Shown: positions 1 through 8,261 of the stretch, piece by piece | Numbering within the stretch: the first letter of the stretch is position 1 | Layout: each line of letters opens with the position of its first letter | Assembly: GCA_965203305.1 (NCBI GenBank) | Contig: OZ241874.1 | Coordinates: 3,472,001-3,536,000, forward strand | DNA length: 64,000 nt | Source: Bin80 sp965203305 | GTDB lineage: Bacteria; Bacteroidota; Rhodothermia; Rhodothermales; Bin80 | Direction of reading: 5' to 3' | The notes under the pieces: model-generated | Seen by the model: only the letters and a program-made list of their open reading frames with translations | Database searches by the model: none | Told to the model about the DNA's origin: nothing | Program-made: the position numbers and the translations under genes

Positions 1-592
1 CCGGAACATTATCACTGCTGTCTCCCATCAGGGCAAGCATGTCAATAAAGTTGCGGGGAGAGATCTGATACTTTTCTCTGAAGACTTCCTCTGTCAGACG
101 CTCGAATCCGGCCCCGCTACGCGGCCGGAGCATTTCTATTCCTGGTGAAAGCAGCTGCTGAAAATCCTTGTCCGGGGAAACGATCACAGCATGTGCCCCA
201 GAAGCATCTGCTCGCCTTGCCAGTGTACCAATCACGTCATCTGCTTCAAATGTATCCGCCTGCAGGACCGGGATGGAAAGTGCCTGTGCCATTTCCTTGA
301 TCCGTGGCAGATTTTCGATCAGGGCATCTGGCGGAGCATCCCGATTCGCCTTGTATTCCGGGTACAGATCATTGCGGAAGGTTTTCCCCGGCCCGTCAAA
401 GACAACTGCCGCATACTCCAGTCCCATCTCCTCAATCAGGTTGATCAGCGTAGTACTGAATCCGTACAGTGCACTGGTATTTTCGCCTCGCGAATTAATC
501 CGTGGCCTGCTGAGGAACGAGAAATGAGCACGGTATGCCAGTGCCATGGCATCCAGGAGAAATATCTTCAATTGGTCACCGCTATTCTGCAT
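1..592 (-). CDS. polA: DNA polymerase I, N-terminal 5'-3' exonuclease part (cut by window edge)
   Basis: Only the first ~197 codons are present; the reading frame is open to base 1. The translation starts MQNSGDQLKIFLLDAMALAY and carries 5' nuclease hallmarks: the LLDAMALAYRAHF start, FDGPGKTFRNDLYPEYKANR (helical arch Asp/Arg/Lys region), ADTFEADDVIGTLA (metal-binding Glu/Asp cluster), VSPDKDFQQLL and MGDSSDNVP. These match the PolA FEN-like domain, which removes RNA primers and flaps during Okazaki fragment maturation. The ATG (590-592) lies inside the end of ligA, an 11-bp overlap, so the two lagging-strand genes are probably co-transcribed. A stand-alone 5' nuclease cannot be excluded because the polymerase domain lies outside the window. 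Confidence 0.9.
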   Translation of the reverse strand, partial: MQNSGDQLKIFLLDAMALAYRAHFSFLSRPRINSRGENTSALYGFSTTLINLIEEMGLEYAAVVFDGPGKTFRNDLYPEYKANRDAPPDALIENLPRIKEMAQALSIPVLQADTFEADDVIGTLARRADASGAHAVIVSPDKDFQQLLSPGIEMLRPRSGAGFERLTEEVFREKYQISPRNFIDMLALMGDSSDNVP

Positions 593-2813
593 GGTCTGTT
601 TGTTCTGTCCCGTTCAGGAGTTCTTCCAATTCTTCCAGTCCTAGTACTGTGACCCCTAGGGTCACGGCCTTGTTCAGTTTGCTTCCCGCCTTTTCCCCTG
701 CCAGCAGATAGTTCGTTTTCTTGCTGACACTGCCTGTAACTTTGCCTCCGTGAGACTCAATCCAGGTTCGTGCTTCAGACCGTGTCATTCCTTCCAGAGA
801 TCCGGTGATCACAAAGGTTTTTCCTTCCAGTGACCGAGAATTGGAGAGCCTCTTTCGAGGCTGGAAGGAAAACCCCTCGGCCTGCAGCCTTGCAATCAGT
901 TTCCGGTTTTCGTTTTCCTTGAACCAGCTGAGGATTTCCTGCACCATTGTTGGACCAATCCCTTCCAGCGTTAAAAGGGGGTGAAGGACACTGCGGAGTT
1001 CCGTCAGACAGGAAGCTGCCTTCTCATTCTCCGTGTCCAGTTGCTTCAGGCAGGCAGAAACAGGATCTTTGAGGTGTATTTTCTCCAGGAGAACCTCCGA
1101 GAGATTCTGTCCTCCCTGCAGTATATCACCCGGCACTCTGTCTTCTATTGTGCCAACTTGTACAGCGAGGTCCATGAGTTCTTCTATGGAGAACTGTCCA
1201 AGCAACAGCCGTGCTGTGATCGCTCCGATCCCATTGACTCCGAGTGCAACCAGCAACTTCTCGGGAGACTGACTGCGGCTCCGATGGATGGAAGCAATGA
1301 GTTCGGATGTCTTCCTGGCTGCAAACCCTTCCAGAGGCAGCAGAACCTCTTCCGTGAGCGTGAAAAGATCGGCTTCCCCCGCGATCAAGCCTGCCTCCAT
1401 GAGTGCATGTATGGTATTCGGTCCAAGCCCCTCAATATCCAGCCCCTCTTTGGACGCGAAAAAGATTAACCGTTGCAGAACCCTCTCTGAACACTGCGAG
1501 TTGGGACAGTACAGATCCACCCCGTTTCTCTTTCGGACCAGGGGGTCTCCGCTAACAGGACATTGTTCTGGCGGCACAACAGGGGTTTCCTTTCCTGAGC
1601 GAGATTCTTTCAAAGGACCAACCACATACGGGATCACATCTCCAGACCGCTTGATCGTGATCGTATCTCCAATACGCAGATCCAATTGCTCTACCTGATC
1701 ATAATTATGCAGCGTTGCATTGGAGACCGTGACTCCTCCCACAAACACAGGCGCAAGATTGGCTGTAGGGGTGATCCGTCCTGTCCTTCCAATCTGGGGT
1801 TTTACGGACTCGAGTACAGTCACTGCTTCCTCAGACGGAAATTTGACAGCAATCGCCCCGCGGGGATCTTTCCCGACTACGCCAAGCCGTTCTGCCTGCG
1901 CACAGTCGGATACTTTCACGACCACGCCATCTATTTCGAAGGGAAGCGCATCTCGTTCCTTCTGCCACCAGCCTGCACGAGTTGTGACCTCGTCCAGAGT
2001 TGACAGCAGCTGGACTTCGGGAGGAACGCGGAACCCAAGCTCCCGCAACCAGCTGAGACGCTCAAAATGATCCTCGGGCGTATCCCCTTCTGAATACATT
2101 ACATCATAGGCATACGCAGACAGGTCTCTCTTTGCGGTGAGTTGTGCATCCTTTTGCTTGAGGGAGCCGGAGGCTGTATTGCGTGCATTGACATACACCG
2201 GCTCATCCTCCGCGATCCGTTGCGCATTCAATTTTGCGAATGCATCTTTGGTAAAGAGCACTTCACATCGTACGATGAGTACATCCGGCGGCACGGGCCC
2301 ATCTACCACAGGAATCCGTAGCGGCACAGACTTGATGGTTCGTGCATTTGCCGTAACAAGATCACCAACCTCTCCGTTCCCGCGAGTCGCTGCCTGCACG
2401 AGAACCCCCTGCTCATACCGCAATACCAGGGTCAGTCCGTCAAACTTGGGTTCCACAACATATTTGAATTTTGCGTCTGGTGCCAGTTTTTGATTGCGAA
2501 CTTCCCAGGCCTTGAGATCCTCTGCGTTGAATGCATTGGCTAGGCTAAGAACCGGACGAACATGGGTTGTCTTTTGGAAATCTGAATCCAGATCACTCCC
2601 GACTCTCCGGGTGGGAGAGTCGGGGGTAGCCAGTTCGGGATGCTCCTCTTCCAGTGCGGTCAACTCCTGAAAGAGTTGATCATACTCTGCATCTGGAATG
2701 GAAGGCTGAGACAGTACATAGTACCGGTATGCATGCTGGTTGAGACAGGCACGCAACTCCGCGGCACGGTCTGCTACTTTTCTCCCCATGCGATTCTTAC
2801 CGCCAGGCCCCAA
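582..2813 (-). CDS. ligA: NAD-dependent DNA ligase LigA
   Basis: 743 codons, slightly longer than the usual ~670-700. Seals nicks using NAD+. The adenylation motif EPKFDGL places the catalytic lysine at residue 123. Further along are the OB-fold, a four-Cys zinc finger (CPVSGD...CPNSQC region), the helix-hairpin-helix block (LEGIGPTMVQEIL) and a C-terminal BRCT domain (LEGKTFVITGSLEGMTR). Several interior segments (e.g. residues ~545-640) are longer than typical. The first ATG (2813) overlaps the DUF1761 gene by 17 bp; the ATG at codon 9 (2789, MGRKVADRA) fits family N-termini better and is a reasonable alternative start. Downstream it overlaps polA. An essential replication gene, very confident. 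Confidence 0.97.
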   Translation of the reverse strand: MGPGGKNRMGRKVADRAAELRACLNQHAYRYYVLSQPSIPDAEYDQLFQELTALEEEHPELATPDSPTRRVGSDLDSDFQKTTHVRPVLSLANAFNAEDLKAWEVRNQKLAPDAKFKYVVEPKFDGLTLVLRYEQGVLVQAATRGNGEVGDLVTANARTIKSVPLRIPVVDGPVPPDVLIVRCEVLFTKDAFAKLNAQRIAEDEPVYVNARNTASGSLKQKDAQLTAKRDLSAYAYDVMYSEGDTPEDHFERLSWLRELGFRVPPEVQLLSTLDEVTTRAGWWQKERDALPFEIDGVVVKVSDCAQAERLGVVGKDPRGAIAVKFPSEEAVTVLESVKPQIGRTGRITPTANLAPVFVGGVTVSNATLHNYDQVEQLDLRIGDTITIKRSGDVIPYVVGPLKESRSGKETPVVPPEQCPVSGDPLVRKRNGVDLYCPNSQCSERVLQRLIFFASKEGLDIEGLGPNTIHALMEAGLIAGEADLFTLTEEVLLPLEGFAARKTSELIASIHRSRSQSPEKLLVALGVNGIGAITARLLLGQFSIEELMDLAVQVGTIEDRVPGDILQGGQNLSEVLLEKIHLKDPVSACLKQLDTENEKAASCLTELRSVLHPLLTLEGIGPTMVQEILSWFKENENRKLIARLQAEGFSFQPRKRLSNSRSLEGKTFVITGSLEGMTRSEARTWIESHGGKVTGSVSKKTNYLLAGEKAGSKLNKAVTLGVTVLGLEELEELLNGTEQTDHAE

Positions 2814-3204
2814 TCAGTCCGGCCATGAGCAGAAACACGAGGAGGTTATATGCCTGGTTCAGTACGAAAAGCCCGTAGCCTTTATCCTCCCAGGCAACAT
2901 TCTGCCAGCCCATGGGCAATGCAAATCCCAGCCACGCTACAAATCCAATCGTCAATCCTCCCCCCAGTGTGCCCATATTCATCTGGGCAATGAGCAGTGA
3001 AAACACATAGGCGGTAAGCACAGAGCCAAGGAAAGAGCCTCCGTAGGACTTGAGTGGATTGAGCGTTGCCCTGATTTTCTCCTCGGTAAGATCCATCATC
3101 TCCATCCAGATCTTGCCAAAGAGCGGCCCATACCAGAGTGAACCTACAACCATTGGAAGTAAAACAGCAACGACAAACGGGAGCCAGTATTCGGGTAGGT
3201 GCAT
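2797..3204 (-). CDS. DUF1761 family small membrane protein
   Basis: 135 residues with about four hydrophobic helices (residues ~7-27, 53-75, 79-98, 112-132). The pattern WYGPLFGKIWMEMM after the first helix and the GFALPMGWQNVAWED stretch before the last helix are typical of DUF1761 proteins, whose role is unknown. It sits between a VOC gene and ligA on the same strand, with a 58-bp gap upstream and a short overlap with the longest ligA frame. Function cannot be assigned; context gives no clear hint. Confidence 0.8.
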   Translation of the reverse strand: MHLPEYWLPFVVAVLLPMVVGSLWYGPLFGKIWMEMMDLTEEKIRATLNPLKSYGGSFLGSVLTAYVFSLLIAQMNMGTLGGGLTIGFVAWLGFALPMGWQNVAWEDKGYGLFVLNQAYNLLVFLLMAGLIGAWR

Positions 3205-3262
3205 CGGAAATGAGGTTTGTTTGTGGATGAAACAAGATAAGAGATTACGGGGAAACTATGCG

Positions 3263-3625
3263 TCATTTTTCGCTCCAAATGGCACACACAGCTCCAGAGG
3301 GATCCCGAATGATTGCATAGCTCTTGCTGCCTGAAAATGATCTGGCAGGAGTGATCACAGTTCCTCCTCTGTCGGTGCAGGTCTGGAGGCTATCTTCCAG
3401 GGAGTGCACCCGAAAATAGGGAATCCAGACTGGCGGAACCCCTGTGTTCATACCCCGGGCATGACAGATTCCCGCTACGGGCTCTCCCTCCTCTTTCATC
3501 ATATAATCTTCGTACCCGTCCATCGCCACCGGTTCTGGCTCCCATCCCGTCACATCTGCATAAAAGTCGCGGATACTTTCCGCTTGATCAACGGTCAGAT
3601 CTGTCCAAAGTGCAGGTTCGTTCAT
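3263..3625 (-). CDS. VOC (glyoxalase/bleomycin-resistance fold) protein
   Basis: 120 residues. The sequence follows a VOC half-barrel: ALWTDLTVDQAESIRDFYAD at the N-terminus, a YEDYMM strand, GVPPVWIPYFRV in the middle, and SKSYAIIRDPSGAVCAIW at the C-terminus. VOC proteins are small metal enzymes or binding proteins; this one resembles the 'predicted enzyme related to lactoylglutathione lyase' type. Substrate is not predictable. It is the first gene of the minus-strand run VOC-DUF1761-ligA-polA, spaced 58 bp from the next gene. Confidence 0.85.
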   Translation of the reverse strand: MNEPALWTDLTVDQAESIRDFYADVTGWEPEPVAMDGYEDYMMKEEGEPVAGICHARGMNTGVPPVWIPYFRVHSLEDSLQTCTDRGGTVITPARSFSGSKSYAIIRDPSGAVCAIWSEK

Positions 3626-4332
3626 GGTATTATCGGGTGATTCTGAGCAGGTAACGGCAGGTTGTCATACAGATTCTCCAAATCTTGGAATCAGGCAGCC
3701 TGTTCCACATCCCCTCTGTCATCACTCCGGAAGCGGTACGGGATACAGTGGATGCTGTGTCCAAGTGTTGTGCCTCCATCGTGACTATGACTGCGATTCC
3801 ACTTGTGTGAATAACGGTGCATTTCTTGTGTGCAATTTGTTGACTTTCGGTATCCAGTTAAACAGTATTATTGTGACGGAAATCATCACAACCTTCTACG
3901 CACTCATGCCGACTGCTGCTGCCCGATTCCGGAACCGATTTGATCGCACCAACGAACAGCCTTCCCCTTCTGCAGCTGCTTCTGAACTGGAAACGCTCAC
4001 TGTGGAACAGGTACTGTATGAGATTGAACTGGTTCATGATGCACGCTGGGTGCTTGGACAGCGACAGGGCCACTCATGGTACACGGAGGACGGTGCTCAC
4101 CTGGCCGAGGCCTCACAGATCAAGGCCATCCGAATCCCCGCACGGCAACGCTGACCAAATCCTCAGACCTCTCGTATGAGGAAAGGCGTTGTGGACTCAA
4201 TGCTCCCCTGCTATTCATCCAGAGTGTAGATTCCGCTACAAGTCAACCGGCGATTCCGTGGTTATTCGTCCACATATTCTGTATGACTAGATGACTGGAA
4301 CTGGCATAATCCTCTGCCTCTGAAGCGCAACA
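3626..4332. other. Intergenic region with no recognised gene
   Basis: About 700 bp between the VOC start and the end of hsdM. It contains only one weak coding candidate (3906-4154, listed separately). I see no tRNA, convincing terminator or insertion-sequence ends. Confidence 0.5.
3906..4154 (+). CDS. Possible small hypothetical protein
   Basis: 82 codons from ATG 3906 (MPTAAARFRNRFDRTNEQPS). The second half, LTVEQVLYEIELVHDARWVL, looks amphipathic and protein-like, unlike the Cys/His-rich translation upstream in the same frame, so the gene, if real, starts near here. No family recognised and no neighbour on the same strand. It could equally be a chance open frame. Confidence 0.25.
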   Translation: MPTAAARFRNRFDRTNEQPSPSAAASELETLTVEQVLYEIELVHDARWVLGQRQGHSWYTEDGAHLAEASQIKAIRIPARQR

Positions 4333-6015
4333 CTAATTCTTATGGCCACTGAGTACAGCATTGCCTCTCATACTGTCAACAGAATCAATTTTTTCAGGAT
4401 TTGGAAGAGACATTTTTGGTAGCCCAAGCTCCTCAAGAAAGAGATTAGACCTGATCATGGTCAAGTATCCTGTGTGTTCTGCGGCGGCAAGTTCCTTGTC
4501 TACCTCCAGTATATCTATCTTTGGCTCGGGCTTGGAGGTAGATACATATCGCGAGATGTTCAGATTATATTCACTCCTCTCAATCTCTTTCATGGACACG
4601 CAACGAGAATAACTTTCTTCTTCTCTGCGATACTTGTATACTTCCACAATCTTTTCAACATCTACATCACGCAAACGATTTTGACGTGTACTCTTTTCAT
4701 AGTTCTCCTCGGAGCTGGCATTTATAAAGAGAATATCGTCTGGTTTCTTGCACTTCTTGAGCACCAGAATACATACGGGGATCCCTGTTGAGAAGAACAG
4801 CTTGTCCGGCAGGCCAATTACCGTGTCTATATTTCCATCCTTGAGCAGTTTCGTTCGAATACGCTCTTCTGCTCCCCCCCGAAACAAAACCCCGTGAGGC
4901 ATAATAATCGCCATCGTTCCGTCATCACTCAGAAAGTGAAGCCCATGCAGTAAAAACGCAAAGTCTGCAGCAAATTTGGGTGCCAGGCCATGGCCCTTAA
5001 ATCGAAAATCTTCCCCTAATTCTTCGGTCGGATTCCATCTGTAGCTGAACGGCGGATTTGCCACTACAGCATCGAATTTCAATTTCTTGTTGGGATTCAC
5101 CTCGCTAAAGAGGCTCCAGTCATTCAGTAATGTATCCCCATGAAACACTTCAAATTTTGAATCTTTAATCCCGTGCAGAAGCATATTCATGCGTGCCAGA
5201 TTATAGGTCGTGATATTCTTTTCCTGACCATAAATTTTCCCAACCCCGTCCCTGCCCATCTGATGGTGAACGTTAAGCAATAACGACCCCGAACCGCATG
5301 CAAAATCCAGTATGCTACTGAGCTTTTTCTTCTTGCCTGTGGAGGGATCCTGACTGTCGAGCGTAACGATCCGGGAAAGAATGGTGGAAATTTGCTGAGG
5401 TGTATAAAATTCCCCCGCTTTCCTGCCCGAACCTGCAGCGAATTTCGCTATCAGATACTCATAGGCATCACCTAATGTGTCGCTGTCAGTTGAGAAGCCT
5501 GCAATGCCTTCTGCGATTTTCTGGATAATGACACACAATTTATCATTGCGTTCTTTGTATTTCCTCCCCAGTTTTTGAGAGCTGAGATTGATTTCGGAAA
5601 ACAAGCCCTGAAATGTAGTCTGAAAGGATTCATTTTCTATGTGTTTGAAGCCTTTTTGCAAGGTGTCAAGCAAGTTTTCGTCCTGGGTTCTAGCCATCTC
5701 GGCTATGCTAGTCCACAGGTATTCTGGTTTAATCACATAATGCACTTTAATGCGCATCTGCTCTTCAAACAGAGGTATATCTTCAACATTGCCTTGGTAC
5801 CAGATTGATAAAGCCGAGAGCCTGTCATTATCAAGAGCATCGGGGTAGTCTGGTCCCAGTACCTGTCTGGCTGTTTTTTCGTAGTTGTCTGACAGGTAGC
5901 GCAGGAACAGGAACGACAGCATATAATCGCGAAAGTCGTCAGCGTCCATTGAACCGCGCAGCTCGTTCGCAATTTCCCAGAGAGCTTTACCCAGGCCTAT
6001 TTTTTTCTGTGTCAT
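4333..6015 (-). CDS. hsdM: Type I restriction-modification DNA methyltransferase (M subunit)
   Basis: 560 residues, normal for HsdM. The N-terminal helical domain (FRDYMLSFLFLRYLSDNYE) is followed by the AdoMet-binding motif DFACGSG at 237-243 and the catalytic motif IV NPPF at 320-323, which defines an N6-adenine methyltransferase. The C-terminal region is the usual HsdM tail. It methylates the target adenines and forms the M2S core with HsdS. The ATG directly follows the stop of the preceding ATPase gene (0-bp gap), making it the last gene of the hsdR-hsdS-ATPase-hsdM operon. Confidence 0.96.
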   Translation of the reverse strand: MTQKKIGLGKALWEIANELRGSMDADDFRDYMLSFLFLRYLSDNYEKTARQVLGPDYPDALDNDRLSALSIWYQGNVEDIPLFEEQMRIKVHYVIKPEYLWTSIAEMARTQDENLLDTLQKGFKHIENESFQTTFQGLFSEINLSSQKLGRKYKERNDKLCVIIQKIAEGIAGFSTDSDTLGDAYEYLIAKFAAGSGRKAGEFYTPQQISTILSRIVTLDSQDPSTGKKKKLSSILDFACGSGSLLLNVHHQMGRDGVGKIYGQEKNITTYNLARMNMLLHGIKDSKFEVFHGDTLLNDWSLFSEVNPNKKLKFDAVVANPPFSYRWNPTEELGEDFRFKGHGLAPKFAADFAFLLHGLHFLSDDGTMAIIMPHGVLFRGGAEERIRTKLLKDGNIDTVIGLPDKLFFSTGIPVCILVLKKCKKPDDILFINASSEENYEKSTRQNRLRDVDVEKIVEVYKYRREEESYSRCVSMKEIERSEYNLNISRYVSTSKPEPKIDILEVDKELAAAEHTGYLTMIRSNLFLEELGLPKMSLPNPEKIDSVDSMRGNAVLSGHKN

Positions 6016-7113
6016 TCAGGATTTCTTTGTTGTAGCTTTAATCAGGTCTTGATTAAATTGGCGGGATTTTATGAAGCTGTCCAATATTTTCTTGAAGTAT
6101 TCTTTATACTCTTCACTCATTTCACGCGGGGCGAATAAAGAGTGCTTCCCATGACTCAGCAGATTCATCATGCGAGCATGTATGTCACTCTCCATGCCAT
6201 TGCCTTCTGGTTGAATACACTCGGAGAAGTTCGCGAAGCCATGAAAAGCGGCGGTCTTTTCCATAATACTGCGCAGAGAATTGAAGTGATAGGTATACAG
6301 ATTACCGCTCTCTGCGGCTTCATAGAGTTGCTGGAGTAATGCTATATGGTGGAAGGAGGGATTATCTCCCGTTCCGCGCAATGAATACTCTCCGTCTTTG
6401 GTCTGAGCGAGAAAATAACTCTCTTTTCCGCCTTTCATTTCGTGATACATTACATTGAAAAATAATGCATGATGAGTTGATACGATGATCTTAAACTGGG
6501 AGCCCTCCTCTTCCAGGAAGTTTGCCAGATGACAGGCTACGGCAATAGTATTGTCGTCATCTAGCGATGAGATTGGATCGTCAATGTACACATACTTTAC
6601 CCAGTCATAATCGGATTTCCTGTCAATGACAAACTGAATCACGGCAAGAAAGAAGCACCAGATAAAGATATTCTCCTCTCCACGAGACACTTTAATCGGA
6701 GTGGGATCTTTCCCTCTGGAAAAACTTATTTCCGCATTCCTGTAATCAATGAGAAACTCGAAACTGACATGCCGACCCAGCATCTCGCGGATGAGTTCTT
6801 CCATAGGTGACAAGTCCCTCAGACTTTCATAGAAATATGATCTGCGATTTATGCGCAGCACGCTATGCATTTCACCGTCTGGATCGTCATGCCAACTAAA
6901 CAGGTCTTCAGTGAAAGAATTAAAATACAGCGTGTCTGGGGTACCGTTTTCCTTTTCGCCTATGTTCTTGAACTCCATGGAGAGACGGGTTTTGCCGACA
7001 TGATTGTGGGCAAAAAGAAGGATACATTTTTTACTTTCCAGTTTTTCGCGGAGGGAGGCAGCGATTTTATTAAGATCGGTATAGGTTTCCATTGAATTAC
7101 TACTCATACGCAT
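6016..7113 (-). CDS. PrrC/RloC-like ABC-type ATPase linked to the type I RM operon
   Basis: 365 residues. ABC/SMC-type ATPase motifs: a modified Walker A (AHNHVGKT, 35-42, with Ala where the first Gly is usual), a signature-like SRGEEN (143-148), Walker B YIDDP (176-180), a D-loop SSLDD and the switch His in STHH (212-215). There is no room for a coiled-coil or zinc hook. This compact type is often annotated as anticodon nuclease or AAA ATPase beside hsdS. In the C-terminal part R281 and E285 (RSIME), followed by H312/H321/H324, resemble the Arg-Glu...His arrangement proposed for the PrrC nuclease, but this is inference. It overlaps hsdS by 10 bp and abuts hsdM, so it is co-translated with the RM system. 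Likely role: a back-up toxin that responds when restriction fails. Confidence 0.8.
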   Translation of the reverse strand: MRMSSNSMETYTDLNKIAASLREKLESKKCILLFAHNHVGKTRLSMEFKNIGEKENGTPDTLYFNSFTEDLFSWHDDPDGEMHSVLRINRRSYFYESLRDLSPMEELIREMLGRHVSFEFLIDYRNAEISFSRGKDPTPIKVSRGEENIFIWCFFLAVIQFVIDRKSDYDWVKYVYIDDPISSLDDDNTIAVACHLANFLEEEGSQFKIIVSTHHALFFNVMYHEMKGGKESYFLAQTKDGEYSLRGTGDNPSFHHIALLQQLYEAAESGNLYTYHFNSLRSIMEKTAAFHGFANFSECIQPEGNGMESDIHARMMNLLSHGKHSLFAPREMSEEYKEYFKKILDSFIKSRQFNQDLIKATTKKS

Positions 7114-8261
7114 ACCCCGTCTGGGCTCGGAAATAGTTGCTGCATTAGTCCTTTCTTGTAGATTTTCAGGAGCTCCACTTTCTGTGACTGTACAGAGATC
7201 AGCTCATCAAAGGAAGACAGACAGTCAGCGATCTTTTGCTGCTCTTTAAGATTTGGCGCGACAACATCAAGTTTTGAGAAAACTGAAAGCCAATGCCTCT
7301 TATGTACACCAACTTCATATTTGATCATCTGCATCAATTCGTAAACAAACTTGCTATTACTGTTTTCTTTGGCCAGCAAGATCTTCAGTGCAGATGACTT
7401 TACCTTAAATGGAAAATCTACATACTTTGTTGATGTAGTAAAATCATCGAAAATGATTACCGGAAGGCTATCGGAAAATATCCCATCTTGTTCATTCGTG
7501 TGTCCCAGAATAAAGGTCTTGCCTGCCGTCAAAACCGGGGTTTCATAGTTGTCGTGATATCTGGTGTCCTGAACCAAGTATTTGGTTGGCTGGATGTGGT
7601 CCAGAAAATCTCCCAGTTTCTTCTGTTCCCATTCTCCTGCATCCCGAAACTCTGGAAATCGCAACTGAGGTGTCGTTTCCCCTTCTTTGGGAAATAGCTG
7701 CTGCATTAGCCCCTTCTTGTAGGTTTTCAGGAGCTCCACTTTCTGAGACTGTATAGAGATCAGTTCATCAAAGGAAGACAGACAATCAGCGATTTTTTGC
7801 TGCTCTTTGAGGGAGGGCATCCGTATCTTCATTTCCGTGAAAACCGACATTCTCAGAGAATCTACGGTAGCTCTTGCAGAATGCGTCTTGGCTTGTTTCC
7901 TAAAAAATTCCGATAGATAGAAATACACAAACTTCCCCTTGATACCTTCAAAATTACTGAGTTTATAAACTCGTTGATGGTAATCAAACCTTCCATTTAT
8001 GTAATGGTAGATTTCGCCGACTTTACCGTCTCCAGGAATGAGTATTGCCTCACCATCATACGAATATGAGTTTATTCGCTCAATTTTCTGAGAGCGTACA
8101 AAAAAAGGATAACAACCATCCTTTTCTGCATCCTGCAAATTTTTACCACCTGTAGAAATCTGACAATAATTTATGAGATTATCCTCCTTCCACTCACCCG
8201 CATCCCGAAATTCGGGAAATCGCAATCTGGGCACCAGCTCTCCCTTTTTTGCCTCACTCAT
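7104..8261 (-). CDS. hsdS: Type I restriction-modification specificity subunit
   Basis: 385 residues with the classic two-half design: a target-recognition domain followed by a conserved helical spacer, twice. Each half begins with the same block (LRFPEFRDAGEWE/K at ~13 and ~202) and ends with the same spacer (LKEQQKIADCLSSFDELIS, then QKVELLK.YKKGLMQQLFP). HsdS reads the two halves of the bipartite DNA target and docks HsdM and HsdR. The repeats are nearly identical at DNA level, so halves could recombine. It overlaps hsdR by 8 bp and the ATPase gene by 10 bp. Confidence 0.95.
   Translation of the reverse strand: MSEAKKGELVPRLRFPEFRDAGEWKEDNLINYCQISTGGKNLQDAEKDGCYPFFVRSQKIERINSYSYDGEAILIPGDGKVGEIYHYINGRFDYHQRVYKLSNFEGIKGKFVYFYLSEFFRKQAKTHSARATVDSLRMSVFTEMKIRMPSLKEQQKIADCLSSFDELISIQSQKVELLKTYKKGLMQQLFPKEGETTPQLRFPEFRDAGEWEQKKLGDFLDHIQPTKYLVQDTRYHDNYETPVLTAGKTFILGHTNEQDGIFSDSLPVIIFDDFTTSTKYVDFPFKVKSSALKILLAKENSNSKFVYELMQMIKYEVGVHKRHWLSVFSKLDVVAPNLKEQQKIADCLSSFDELISVQSQKVELLKIYKKGLMQQLFPSPDGVCV

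Noticed and set aside
4225..4255. Shared phrase ccgctacaagtc at ~4229 and ~20464
   Set aside because: Only about 12 bp long with no matching flanks or consistent context; may be chance.
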